From Ignavibacteriales bacterium (lineage in GTDB: Bacteria; Bacteroidota; Ignavibacteria; Ignavibacteriales; Melioribacteraceae), in the NCBI GenBank assembly GCA_020061355.1, contig JAGUYK010000046.1, positions 62,001-126,000 on the forward strand: a DNA stretch of 64,000 nucleotides. The letters run 5' to 3'. Position numbers and translations under genes: made by a program. Below the pieces are notes generated by a model that was given only the letters and a program-made list of their open reading frames with translations, searched no databases and had not been told where the DNA came from. Below are positions 36,335 to 44,440 of this stretch, one piece after another. The stretch's first letter is position 1. Every line of letters starts with the position of its first letter.

Positions 36335-37345
36335 ATGAATCTCGTTAAACGTTCGAACGGCAGATATTATATTACTTACATTCAATCGAATGGAAAGAAA
36401 AATGGTATCTCTACCAGAACAAAAATTAAAGCAGAGGCATTAAAATTCCTTTCACAGTTTGAAAGGGAAATGGAAGCAAGAAGACTTCAAAAATTAATAC
36501 CGATTTCCTTAAAAGAATATTCAAACCAATTCTTAAGCTATTCTAAACAAATCCACACCCAAAAGACTTATAGAGGTTATGAAGCAGCTCTTAATAATCT
36601 TGAAAAGTTCTTAGGTGGAATACCAATTACAGAAGTTACCCACAGCAAATTATCTGAATACTTTGAGAATCGGATTAATACAAGTTCGATTTATCAGGCA
36701 CGTAAAGACCTAATTTGTTTTAATAGTTGTTTCAATAGTGCTATTGCTGAGGGTTATATTCTTTCAAATCCCTGCAAGTCAATTAAACGATTCCGATTAC
36801 CTCAAAAAGAGCCGGTATTTTTCCATGAATGGGAGTTTGATTTACTACTAAGCAAAATAAAAGAAAATGATATTAAGGATATTGTCATTTTTGCTGTTCA
36901 TACCGGACTTAGACAAATGGAATTGATTACTCTGGAATGGTCTCAAATTAATTTCAAGGATAGATTTTTGGTATTAACGAATCATAACCACTTAACAAAA
37001 TCAAAAAAGATTAGAACCGTTCCATTGTCTATTAAAGCTATGCAGATATTAACAGATAGAGAAATGAAAAAAAAGGGGAATCTGATATTTACGTTTAATA
37101 ACAAGCCGATAAACCAAAACTTCATTTCTCATTTATTCAAAAGCTATGTAAGAGAATCGGGTATCAATCCTAAACTAAACTTTCACTCTTTAAGGCATAC
37201 ATTTGCGAGCTGGTTAGTACAAAGGGGTGTATCTATCTATGAAGTATCAAAGCTTTTAGGACATAGTAATATATCCGTAACAGAAATTTATTCCCATCTA
37301 AGAGCCGAAGACCTTAGAAGTGCTATAAACGTTCTTAATAATTGA
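36335..37345 (+). CDS. int: Tyrosine recombinase/integrase
   Basis: 336 residues from ATG 36335, preferred because GAGGAG lies seven bases upstream (a TTG-led frame begins at 36320). N-terminal arm-binding region, SAM-like core-binding domain around YSNQFLSYSKQIHTQKTYRG, then the catalytic domain with all residues: Arg in HTGLRQMELITLEW, Lys in LTKSKKIRTVPLS, HSLRHTFASWLVQRG, and HSNISVTEIYSHL with the nucleophilic Tyr. Catalyses site-specific integration at the tRNA-Ser repeat, 90 bases from the left attachment site. The tRNA fragment and its promoter point into this gene, so host tRNA transcription may feed it. Confidence 0.95.
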   Translation: MNLVKRSNGRYYITYIQSNGKKNGISTRTKIKAEALKFLSQFEREMEARRLQKLIPISLKEYSNQFLSYSKQIHTQKTYRGYEAALNNLEKFLGGIPITEVTHSKLSEYFENRINTSSIYQARKDLICFNSCFNSAIAEGYILSNPCKSIKRFRLPQKEPVFFHEWEFDLLLSKIKENDIKDIVIFAVHTGLRQMELITLEWSQINFKDRFLVLTNHNHLTKSKKIRTVPLSIKAMQILTDREMKKKGNLIFTFNNKPINQNFISHLFKSYVRESGINPKLNFHSLRHTFASWLVQRGVSIYEVSKLLGHSNISVTEIYSHLRAEDLRSAINVLNN

Positions 37346-37463
37346 GATAAAAATACTATCGGTTATATTTGAATTTTATTGAAGTTAGAATATTCATTGG
37401 TTAATTTCCGAAGGGTTGAGGGTAAGTTTTACTATGACGGGGTGTCTTTCGTTTGCAACTTTC

Positions 37464-37485
37464 AAGTAATTGTGAATTACTTTTT
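37464..37485 (+). terminator. Terminator after the integrase gene
   Basis: AAGTAATT-GTG-AATTACTT perfect stem with a five-T run. AT-rich stem, so efficiency is uncertain. Confidence 0.6.
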
Positions 37486-37520
37486 GAAAAAATATAATTT
37501 CATTAAATATATAAATAGAA

Positions 37521-39035
37521 ATGGTTCTTAAAAAAATATTTTTCTTTTTACTCATAATTATATTTGCCTTTCCCTTTTGTAAAAAAGATGAATCACCAAC
37601 AGCTCCTCAAAACCACTTACCAAAGATTGAGAGTTTAAGTGCAAATCCACCAACAGTATTAATTAGTACAGAAACAACGTTGACATGTATCGCTACTGAT
37701 GAAGATGGAGACAATCTAACAATTACTTGGTCATCTAAAAGAGGTAAATTCTTAAATGGAAATCTTGGAATATCAGTTAAATGGCTTGCACCTTCAACTG
37801 CAGGAACTGATACTATTAATGTGACTTTAAATGATGGTAAACAAACAGTAAAAGGTTTCCTGGAAATAAGTGTAGGAACAATATCAGAAATACCGGACTT
37901 ACTAACACCAACCAATAATGAAGTTGAAGTTTCACTTACTCCTACATTAACTTGGAAGGCAATTAGTAGTGCAATTAGCTATTCTTTACAAGTTTCTACC
38001 AGCAATACATTTTCTCCATTAGTTTTTAATCAGAGTGGTATAACAAATGTTAACCAGCAACTAAATGGATTGAATATAAACACAGTTTATTATTGGAGAG
38101 TTAATGTTACCAATTTATTTGGTACATCAAATTGGTCAGGTATATTTTCCTTTCAAACTGTGGCACCACCACCCACGCCAGTTTTATTACTTCCAGTTAA
38201 TAATGCAAATGATATTTCTATATCTCCAACGTTGAGATGGAAACCAAGCACTGGTGCTACAAGTTATGAATTACAAGTATCCACCAATAATTCATTTATA
38301 GGATTTGCTTATAACAAAAATGGTTTAACAAATGAAAGTCAACAAATCGCTGGATTAAGTAAATCGACGAAATATTTTTGGCGAGTAAGTGCAATAAATA
38401 ATTATGGTACTTCCAATTGGTCAAGTGTATGGAGTTTTATAGCCAATTATGAACCATGTCCTCATATATCCAGTATCTCATATTTGGGGCAAATATATAA
38501 TACAGTGCAAATTGGTAATCAATGTTGGTTGAAAGAAAATCTTAATGTTGGGATAATGATAGATAACTTAAATAATACATCAAATAATAACCTAATTGAA
38601 AAATATTGCTATAATAATGACACAACAAATTGTAATTTATATGGCGGTTTATACCAATGGGATGAAGCGATGGCCTACAATTTAATGATTGGTTCAAAGG
38701 GAATATGTCCTGATGGTTGGCATATTCCGACGAAGACAGAATTTGAATCGTTGGCAGAGGCAATTAATCACAACGGAAATTCATTAAAAGCAATTGGGCA
38801 GGGTAACGGAGAAGGTGCTGGCAATAATACAAGTGGTTTTTCAGCTTTATTAGTTGGCTATCGGAAAAGTAATGGTAGTACTGATTATCTAAGAGATTAT
38901 ACTGGATTTTGGCGCTCTACTGATAGAAATGATACTTACGCATTAACAATGGTCTTGGGCAGCATGAATAGTGCTTTCATTTGGACAGGTCATACCAAAG
39001 ATCAAGGATTTAGTATTCGATGCATTAAAGATTAG
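37521..39035 (+). CDS. Surface lipoprotein with FN3-like repeats and FISUMP domain
   Basis: 504 residues. Lipoprotein signal with lipobox (LIIIFAFPFC, cysteine at about 20). Then an Ig/cadherin-like domain (CIATDEDGDNLTITW), two FN3-like repeats with matching LTPTLTWKAISSAISYSLQVS and SPTLRWKPSTGATSYELQVS, and a C-terminal fibrobacter-type major paralogous (FISUMP) domain: IGNQCWLKENLNVG, CYNNDTTNC, YGGLYQWDEAM, CPDGWHIPTKTE and FSIRCIKD. Probably displayed on the outer membrane. As cargo of a mobile element it could mediate adhesion or surface exclusion; this is inference. Confidence 0.82.
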   Translation: MVLKKIFFFLLIIIFAFPFCKKDESPTAPQNHLPKIESLSANPPTVLISTETTLTCIATDEDGDNLTITWSSKRGKFLNGNLGISVKWLAPSTAGTDTINVTLNDGKQTVKGFLEISVGTISEIPDLLTPTNNEVEVSLTPTLTWKAISSAISYSLQVSTSNTFSPLVFNQSGITNVNQQLNGLNINTVYYWRVNVTNLFGTSNWSGIFSFQTVAPPPTPVLLLPVNNANDISISPTLRWKPSTGATSYELQVSTNNSFIGFAYNKNGLTNESQQIAGLSKSTKYFWRVSAINNYGTSNWSSVWSFIANYEPCPHISSISYLGQIYNTVQIGNQCWLKENLNVGIMIDNLNNTSNNNLIEKYCYNNDTTNCNLYGGLYQWDEAMAYNLMIGSKGICPDGWHIPTKTEFESLAEAINHNGNSLKAIGQGNGEGAGNNTSGFSALLVGYRKSNGSTDYLRDYTGFWRSTDRNDTYALTMVLGSMNSAFIWTGHTKDQGFSIRCIKD

Positions 39036-39111
39036 AAAATTTACATGTAAATTTAATTTTTAAAATAGTTTTAAGTGAATATCTAAATAATTGGCTAAAT
39101 AAGAATTTTGG

Positions 39112-39187
39112 AAACCCTTTCATTTGTCCTGCAATGCTGCGGGAAGCGGCAGCCAACCGCTTAGAGCAAGTGAAGGGGTTTTGTTTT
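39112..39187 (+). ncRNA. Compact three-way-junction RNA structure
   Basis: P1: AAACCCTTTCATTTG (39112-39126) pairs with CAAGTGAAGGGGTTT (39167-39181) over all 15 positions, two of them G-T. P2: TCCTGCA-ATGC-TGCGGGA (39127-39144). P3: AGCGG-CAGCCAA-CCGCT (39145-39161), then five bases and back into P1, then TTGTTTTT. P1, P2 and P3 abut without unpaired bases on one side. It may be an elaborate terminator of the lipoprotein gene or a small RNA upstream of the next gene. Confidence 0.65.
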
Positions 39188-39197
39188 TAGGTGATGT

Positions 39198-39866
39198 ATG
39201 AAAGAAAAGCTTAAAAAAAAATATTACTTACATGGTCACGAAAGTGAACAATACAAGTTTATAAAAGGTACTTGGATATCAGAGTCTTACTATTTTGAGA
39301 AAGTTTTTGAATTAGTTGAAAGTGAATTTAACAAATTCTTTAGGAAAGTTTATTCTAATAGCAAATCAAAAAAAGAAATTGAGTTAATCCTAATTGATTT
39401 ATTATCCCATTTTGCATTGACTGTTTGGAATAGAATTAATAGCGAACCTATCTATTTAAGCTATTTAGAAAAAAAATATAATCCAGATTTTGATGAAATA
39501 TCAGAAACAACATTCAAAAGTTTGATTAAAGAAGAATTACTCTTAGGAAATGTTGTACTACTTAGTTTACTTTCAAAATCAAAGGAATTACAAAAAATTT
39601 TACAAAGTCCATTCTTAAAAGGAAGACAAATAAAAGAAGAAGATTTGAAATTATACATTGAAGTATACAAAGAATATCTAAGTTTGAAGGACCAGGGAAA
39701 AACAGGTCATCAGGCGGCGATGAAACAAGCTGCGCGAAATATACTCATAAGAAATAAGGAAATAGATAGTAACAAAAAAGATAAAAGACTTGCCGAAAAT
39801 ACAACAAAGAACCTTCCCAAAATAAAATCGATTATGGGAAAATCGACAAAATCGATTAACGAATAA
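39198..39866 (+). CDS. Hypothetical protein of the integrated element
   Basis: 222 residues, basic and helical, no signal peptide. The middle (ELILIDLLSHFALTVWNRI and FKSLIKEELLLGNVVLLSLL) is hydrophobic enough for a helical bundle; the C-terminal 60 residues are lysine-rich (GKTGHQAAMKQAARNILIRN, then KSIMGKSTKSINE), suggesting nucleic-acid binding. I do not recognise a family. It follows the structured RNA by ten bases and precedes the leader of the polymerase-like operon, which suggests a replication or control function, but this is only context. Confidence 0.6.
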   Translation: MKEKLKKKYYLHGHESEQYKFIKGTWISESYYFEKVFELVESEFNKFFRKVYSNSKSKKEIELILIDLLSHFALTVWNRINSEPIYLSYLEKKYNPDFDEISETTFKSLIKEELLLGNVVLLSLLSKSKELQKILQSPFLKGRQIKEEDLKLYIEVYKEYLSLKDQGKTGHQAAMKQAARNILIRNKEIDSNKKDKRLAENTTKNLPKIKSIMGKSTKSINE

Positions 39867-39891
39867 TCTACCGATTAAATTATAGTTTGGT

Positions 39892-40015
39892 ATCAGCCTT
39901 AAAAAGCTGATGCGAAAACTAAAAAATATTATTACGAAGTAAACCCATTTGAAGTGTTCGCATCCACTATGAATGGGTTTTTTCGTATAAAAAAAGGCTA
40001 TGGGCCACCATAGCC
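39892..40015 (+). promoter_or_regulatory. Structured leader with interleaved pairings and terminator before the replication-type genes
   Basis: Four elements: ATCAGC-N8-GCTGAT (39892-39911); GATGCGAA (39909-39916) with TTCGCATC (39957-39964); AAACCCATT (39941-39949) with AATGGGTTT (39972-39980) followed by a T-run, an intrinsic terminator; and the perfect hairpin GGCTATGGGCCACCATAGCC (39996-40015). The second and third pairings interleave, so they form a pseudoknot or exclude each other. The last hairpin has seven A before it, so on the minus strand it is a terminator although no minus-strand gene is present. Confidence 0.6.
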
Positions 40016-40052
40016 GGTTAGTACAATAACAAAATACCACAAGGAGGTAAAT

Positions 40053-40514
40053 ATGTTACACCGCGAAAGTAAAAAACAAATCACACTAATTCCAACAAGA
40101 AGGCACCCCTTTGTTCATCAAGTACGACTTAATTTACCAACAGGGCCCAAATTCATTGGTAGATTAGATGAAGCTGGAGAAGGCACCTTTTATACTTCCC
40201 GAAGTCAAAGACATATTCTACGGATCTCAAATTCAATCGGATTGAACAAAGCTCTTCTCGAGGACGATTCAATTTTTTTCAATTGGATAGTTATTGACCT
40301 TGAAGGTCGGAAGCTATATGCGAGCCGTGAATATTTTCGTTCAAAAGGTCGGACCTATCGTTTTGCAAATGAATCGTTAGAACCCCAGGTCTTTATGCCA
40401 ATTGATGAGTTGACAATGAAAGCTGTCCGTGAGTTTGAAAAGGAACAACAAGAAAAGAAGAAGCTTGAAAGGGTCTTTGATAGGAGTAATTATGAACGCG
40501 TTTATTCCTTCTAA
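40053..40514 (+). CDS. Hypothetical protein of the integrated element
   Basis: 153 residues with a strong ribosome site (AAGGAGG) before the ATG. Mixed alpha/beta composition; ISNSIGLNKALLEDDSIFFNWIVIDLEGRKLYASREYF suggests a small beta domain, and the C-terminus is a charged helix (REFEKEQQEKKKLERVFDR). No family recognised. It overlaps the next gene by 23 bases, so it is translationally linked to the polymerase-like protein and is likely to work with it. Confidence 0.65.
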   Translation: MLHRESKKQITLIPTRRHPFVHQVRLNLPTGPKFIGRLDEAGEGTFYTSRSQRHILRISNSIGLNKALLEDDSIFFNWIVIDLEGRKLYASREYFRSKGRTYRFANESLEPQVFMPIDELTMKAVREFEKEQQEKKKLERVFDRSNYERVYSF

Positions 40515-41730
40515 CCTTAATCTCGGTGCTGAAAAGCACCGGGATAAATATTACTTGATACTGTCAGCATTAACAAATCGAATAATATTTGATAAAACGA
40601 TTAAAAAAAATTCGTTCGTTCCGGTTATGTCCAAAATATTGCATGACGTAATTAACAGCCGTTATAAGGAAAGAGTGAATGAATTAGTTGAGATGGGAAT
40701 TATAGAAATTAAAGACCGTTATTGGGCAGGAATTATATCAAAGAGGTATCGCTTTCAGCCAAAATATAGAAATCAAAGTCTTAAGGCAGTTATAATAAAT
40801 GACCCCAAAATAATTGAACGAGTAAATGACCACAGAAGAAGAAAAACAGAGGCAATTCAAAAGCCCGAGCATTCATTCTTATTCAGAAACCTAATGGAAA
40901 TAGAAATCAATTATGAAGATGCAATAAAATATGTTGATGAAAATGTAAATGAGGAAACAAAAAAAAGTATATATAAAATAATGATTAATAATATCAAGGA
41001 GATTAAGTACAAATATTATTGGGAATGTTCAACAACAGGAAGAATTTACAACAATATTACAAACCTGCCTCGAAAAATTCGAAAATTCCTACGGTGGCAA
41101 AAAAATCCTCTTGTCGAAGTGGATATAGCAAACAGTCAACCATTATTATTTAACATTCCAATTCAGAGATACATAAATAAAGATATCCAAGAATCAGATA
41201 TAAGTTTATCATTAGATATAGCTACTTATGTTACCACATTTTCAGATATAAAGCATTATGAAGATTTAACAACAAAAGGAATCTTTTATGATTATCTAAT
41301 GGATTACTTTGTTAGAGGTATTGAACCGAGTGATTATTTGTTAGATGACTTAGGAATAGATGAACCGAGAGATGTTTTCAAAACAAGATTTTATGCAAGA
41401 GTATTTTTCTGTAAAGAATCTAACTTTTGGACTACAAACGAACGGGAACAATTTAAAAAACTTTTCCCAAATGTTGCCCAAATAGTATCCTATTACAAAC
41501 AAGATAATCACAAAAACCTTGCAAATATACTTCAACAGGCAGAGGCAGAAATAATAATTGGTAAAGTTATCCCAAGAATTGCCGAAAAAAATATTTATGC
41601 GTTAACAATACATGATTCCATACTTACACTTGAGGAGAGTGCGGAAACAGTAAGGGATATAATTGTTGATGAGTTCAAAAATCAATATGGACTAACACCT
41701 ACAGTAAAAATTAAGAAGGGGGAAGAATGA
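40492..41730 (+). CDS. Small family-A-polymerase-like protein, putative replication protein
   Basis: 412 residues from ATG 40492, supported by TAGGAG at 40481; a frame opening at 40429 would only copy the preceding gene. Residues 1-120 resemble a winged-helix region (HDVINSRYKERVNELVEMGIIEIK). Then GRIYNNITNLPRKIRKFL leads into LVEVDIANSQPLLF with Asp211 at the motif A position; FKTRFYARVFF is a candidate motif B; LANILQQAEAEIIIGKVIPRI matches the polA-type N..IQ..aAdii stretch; and YALTIHDSILTLEE has His374-Asp375 as motif C. That order is that of family A polymerases. No exonuclease domain is present. Likely the element's own replication polymerase or primase. Confidence 0.6.
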   Translation: MNAFIPSNLNLGAEKHRDKYYLILSALTNRIIFDKTIKKNSFVPVMSKILHDVINSRYKERVNELVEMGIIEIKDRYWAGIISKRYRFQPKYRNQSLKAVIINDPKIIERVNDHRRRKTEAIQKPEHSFLFRNLMEIEINYEDAIKYVDENVNEETKKSIYKIMINNIKEIKYKYYWECSTTGRIYNNITNLPRKIRKFLRWQKNPLVEVDIANSQPLLFNIPIQRYINKDIQESDISLSLDIATYVTTFSDIKHYEDLTTKGIFYDYLMDYFVRGIEPSDYLLDDLGIDEPRDVFKTRFYARVFFCKESNFWTTNEREQFKKLFPNVAQIVSYYKQDNHKNLANILQQAEAEIIIGKVIPRIAEKNIYALTIHDSILTLEESAETVRDIIVDEFKNQYGLTPTVKIKKGEE

Positions 41731-41990
41731 CATATCTATGGCAGGAAGAAAGAGGGCAAAAATTCTATAGGGTTCAAACGGATGAAAAGGAAATTGCAAA
41801 CAAGCTGAAAAGAAGGAACGGATTTAAATTGAGCGCATGGTCTATGAACGGTCATAAATTATGGATTTATACTTGCACGTTTTCAAGACCGGATATTGCA
41901 AAGAAAGTATTAAAATCAGTAACAGGTCAAAAGTTGAATATCGATTCTGAGGGCTTAATTTCTTTCGGTAAGTCTATTTCCTTGAACTAA
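41727..41990 (+). CDS. Hypothetical small protein downstream of the polymerase-like gene
   Basis: 87 residues, starting in the ATGA overlap with the polymerase-like gene, so co-translated with it. Contains FKLSAWSMNGHKLWIYTCTF and a lysine-rich middle (ANKLKRRNG). A small alpha/beta protein by composition; possible polymerase accessory factor. No family recognised. Confidence 0.6.
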   Translation: MTYLWQEERGQKFYRVQTDEKEIANKLKRRNGFKLSAWSMNGHKLWIYTCTFSRPDIAKKVLKSVTGQKLNIDSEGLISFGKSISLN

Positions 41991-42593
41991 GTATTTATCG
42001 TTTAACCTGAGCGATTTATTAGCTTAAAACCTACGCTATTTGGTGGTGATTTGGTGATTCTAAAAGAAAATTTTATTGTCATCAATGTTAATTTTTCCAC
42101 ACTATAAAAAAAAGGAGAGATTAAAGGAATCTGGAGTTTTTTGAGTCCATAAAAAGGGATTTTTTCCACAATATAAAAAAAGAGAAATGACTGAGATTTG
42201 AAATTTTTCACGTCCATAAAAAAGGATATATTTTGAATTATTGTAATCAAATAGACTAAAAGTGCCTGAGAGAAGCGTAATGAAAGCTTAGAACTATCTT
42301 TAAAAGCGAATCAAAAGCGAAAGAAGTGAATGTAATTAAGTAATATTTTCTTTGAAATATTTTTGATTTTTTTCAAAGGATTACACCTTTTGGACAAGCT
42401 AATTCCGTTAACGTTTATTAACAAAAGGGAAAGTAAAAACAAATATTATGGACTTAGATATAAAGTAATAATCTAAATACCCTAATAATAGCGATATCAA
42501 CCTTTTTTCTAAAATTGAGCGAAAGAATATGGCTAAGCTTATCATTATATAAATTTTTATTTATCTTAAAGTTGAATAAAATATGGAGAAGAA
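41991..42593. other. Non-coding region with two tandem 68-bp repeats and DnaA-box-like sites: candidate origin
   Basis: Two imperfect tandem units (about 42092-42160 and 42161-42229). Each begins TTTTCCACA (42093-42101 and 42162-42170), which fits the relaxed DnaA-box pattern TTWTNCACA, then TATAAAAAAA, and ends GTCCATAAAAA (42145 and 42212). The rest of the 600-base gap is very AT-rich with no convincing frame. A minus-strand frame across the repeats has only shadow character. Confidence 0.5.
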
Positions 42594-44129
42594 ATGAAAT
42601 TACTTTCCATAATTATCTTACTTAACTCAATTAATCTTTTTTCACAGCATTTGATTTATACAACCAATAGATCAATTATTGAATGTGAAATTGATACTAC
42701 AACTTTCAGCTTGGACAATATTACTTATAAACGTTACGATAGAGCAGGATATTTTCAAATGAAAAAATCTCAGATATTATTTATCAAAGATTTTAAAGGA
42801 AATTTTCTGTTCCCCAAAGAAGTGGTTGGCATTGAAAGTTCCAAGCGTTTACATTTGCCTAACTCAACGCACTACAGCAGGGATGAGAACAAAAAAGTAT
42901 TTCCCAATATTGATGCAGGACAAAAAGAAGGATACTCTATATGCAATGCTTGTTTTGATTTTAGTTCACCTTTACCTGATCAACAGATTGAAAATATATT
43001 AGCACAGCAGGCACTTGTTGATACCAGACTATACTGTGAAATTTTGTATGAAGATAAGAGACTTGAACATGTCAATTCAGTTTTAAAAAAGGTTTTGTAT
43101 AACTGGCCAGAAGAAAAGCGAGGTTTTAAATATCGAGTTCAGATATATAGAGGAGAACCGAATGCCTTTGCCATACCTGGAGGAAATTTAATTATTAGCG
43201 ATGGTATGTTGGATTTAATTGAATCTGATTTGGAATTAGAAGCTGTTTTGGCTCATGAGGTTGCACATGTTGAAAAAAGGCACCAATTAAGGCAGTATTA
43301 TTTTATTCAAAACCAAAAAACAATTGGTTTTATGGCAGGATTTATAAGTTTAATTTTTGCAAGAGCAGCTGGCGAAAAAGTTAGTGCTGAATCAATATTC
43401 AATCTCACTAACTTGATTACAGATATTGTAGTAAATATTAGAAAAAACGGGTATTCCAGGGAGATAGAAGAGGAAGCGGACCTAATGGCTTTACTTTATT
43501 TCCAAAAACAATCAATGTCATTAGTACCGATGAAGAATATTTGGGGGAAACTTGCAGATTACACTTTCAATCGTGGTAGTGATTTGTATAACACAAATGG
43601 CGACCATCCAAGTACTATGAAAAGAATTACACAAATTGAACAATCTGAAACTACAATACTAAAACAACCGATTATTTTCGAATGTCAGGAAAATATATCT
43701 GTCGACAAAACCAAAATAAAAGTTGTAGAAGTTTCTCCTCATTTCAATTTTGAAATAAAGGTAATTAACTTAATGCCATCATCAACAGAAAATAATCAAA
43801 TGCAACTCAGTTTCATTGGTCATATTGATAATGAGTTAAGTACAAATTCATACAGAATAAAGGAAATTGTGTTGACTTCTGTAAAAAATAATATAGAGAT
43901 TAAATTGGAGGGAAGTGAAAACTTCCTTCTTCCGAATTTATCAAGAAAGGAATATTTCTTTAAGTCCACTCTCGACTTTCAGAAAGCAAAAATTTTGAAA
44001 TCTGTATTAGATACTCGTGCTAATATGGATCTAAAATTAAATGTAGAAAGAATTAATGTTGAAAGGAATGGAAAGATTGAAAATATTATTTATTCCGAAG
44101 TGAAGTTTTCTGTTAGAAAAATAATTTGA
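42594..44129 (+). CDS. M48 family zinc metalloprotease, exported
   Basis: 511 residues, signal peptide (LLSIIILLNSINLFSQ). The catalytic motif is LAHEVAHVEKRH (HExxH), preceded by NAFAIPGGNLIISDGML and LELEAVLA, and followed by the third ligand region SREIEEEADLMALLYF, then GDHPSTMKRI. This is the BepA/HtpX-like M48 pattern. C-terminal 150 residues are a beta-type domain (NFEIKVINLMPSSTENN). Periplasmic, probably protein quality control; in a mobile element its role is unclear. GGAGAAG precedes the ATG. Last gene before the right attachment site. Confidence 0.88.
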   Translation: MKLLSIIILLNSINLFSQHLIYTTNRSIIECEIDTTTFSLDNITYKRYDRAGYFQMKKSQILFIKDFKGNFLFPKEVVGIESSKRLHLPNSTHYSRDENKKVFPNIDAGQKEGYSICNACFDFSSPLPDQQIENILAQQALVDTRLYCEILYEDKRLEHVNSVLKKVLYNWPEEKRGFKYRVQIYRGEPNAFAIPGGNLIISDGMLDLIESDLELEAVLAHEVAHVEKRHQLRQYYFIQNQKTIGFMAGFISLIFARAAGEKVSAESIFNLTNLITDIVVNIRKNGYSREIEEEADLMALLYFQKQSMSLVPMKNIWGKLADYTFNRGSDLYNTNGDHPSTMKRITQIEQSETTILKQPIIFECQENISVDKTKIKVVEVSPHFNFEIKVINLMPSSTENNQMQLSFIGHIDNELSTNSYRIKEIVLTSVKNNIEIKLEGSENFLLPNLSRKEYFFKSTLDFQKAKILKSVLDTRANMDLKLNVERINVERNGKIENIIYSEVKFSVRKII

Positions 44130-44301
44130 CTTTGATTAAGAAAAGAATATTTTAGTAAAAAAATCGGAAGTCATCACAAAAAAATATTAGTACCCCAGAA
44201 GAACCGTTTAGAGTTTTATTCGGAGTGATGACCGAACGATTTTCTCTAAGCGGTTTTTCATTAAATAAACGTTCATTGAGTTTGTGATTAGTAAGAAAAA
44301 A

Positions 44302-44322
44302 AGTTACTACCAAAGTTACTAC
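44302..44322. promoter_or_regulatory. Candidate right arm-type integrase sites
   Basis: AGTTACTAC at 44302-44310 and again at 44314-44322, 12 bases apart, about 65-80 bases from the right attachment repeat. Identical to 36276-36284 at the left end. Confidence 0.55.
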
Positions 44323-44384
44323 TAATGTTTGATTACAAGTCACTCTTTTGTAACTTTCGCACCGTCAAAACAACCAAAAATTCA

Positions 44385-44440
44385 ACGGAAAGGTGGCAGA
44401 GTGGTTGAATGCGGCGGTCTCGAAAACCGTTGTCCGGCTT
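44385..44440 (+). repeat. Right attachment repeat within the intact tRNA-Ser(CGA)
   Basis: 56-base exact copy of 36187-36242. Identity ends at the variable arm (CTT then TCG here, ATA at left). Here the tRNA is complete, so its 5' half (up to the crossover point) is element-derived and its 3' half is host. Confidence 0.9.

Larger units (their letters stand above)
36187..44440. mobile_element. Integrated element in tRNA-Ser(CGA), about 8.2 kb
   Basis: Bounded by a perfect 56-bp direct repeat (36187-36242 and 44385-44440) that is the 5' half of tRNA-Ser(CGA). Between them: tyrosine integrase next to the left end, surface lipoprotein, unknown genes, a polymerase-like protein, an origin-like repeat region and an M48 protease. 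Putative integrase arm sites lie at both ends. No conjugation, capsid or partition genes are seen, so it is a small integrative replicon or satellite-like element rather than a full ICE or prophage. Confidence 0.85.

Noticed and set aside
42002..42250. 82-codon minus-strand frame in the element's non-coding region
   Set aside because: It runs across the tandem repeats and its phenylalanine/lysine-rich translation just mirrors the A/T runs; no ribosome site.
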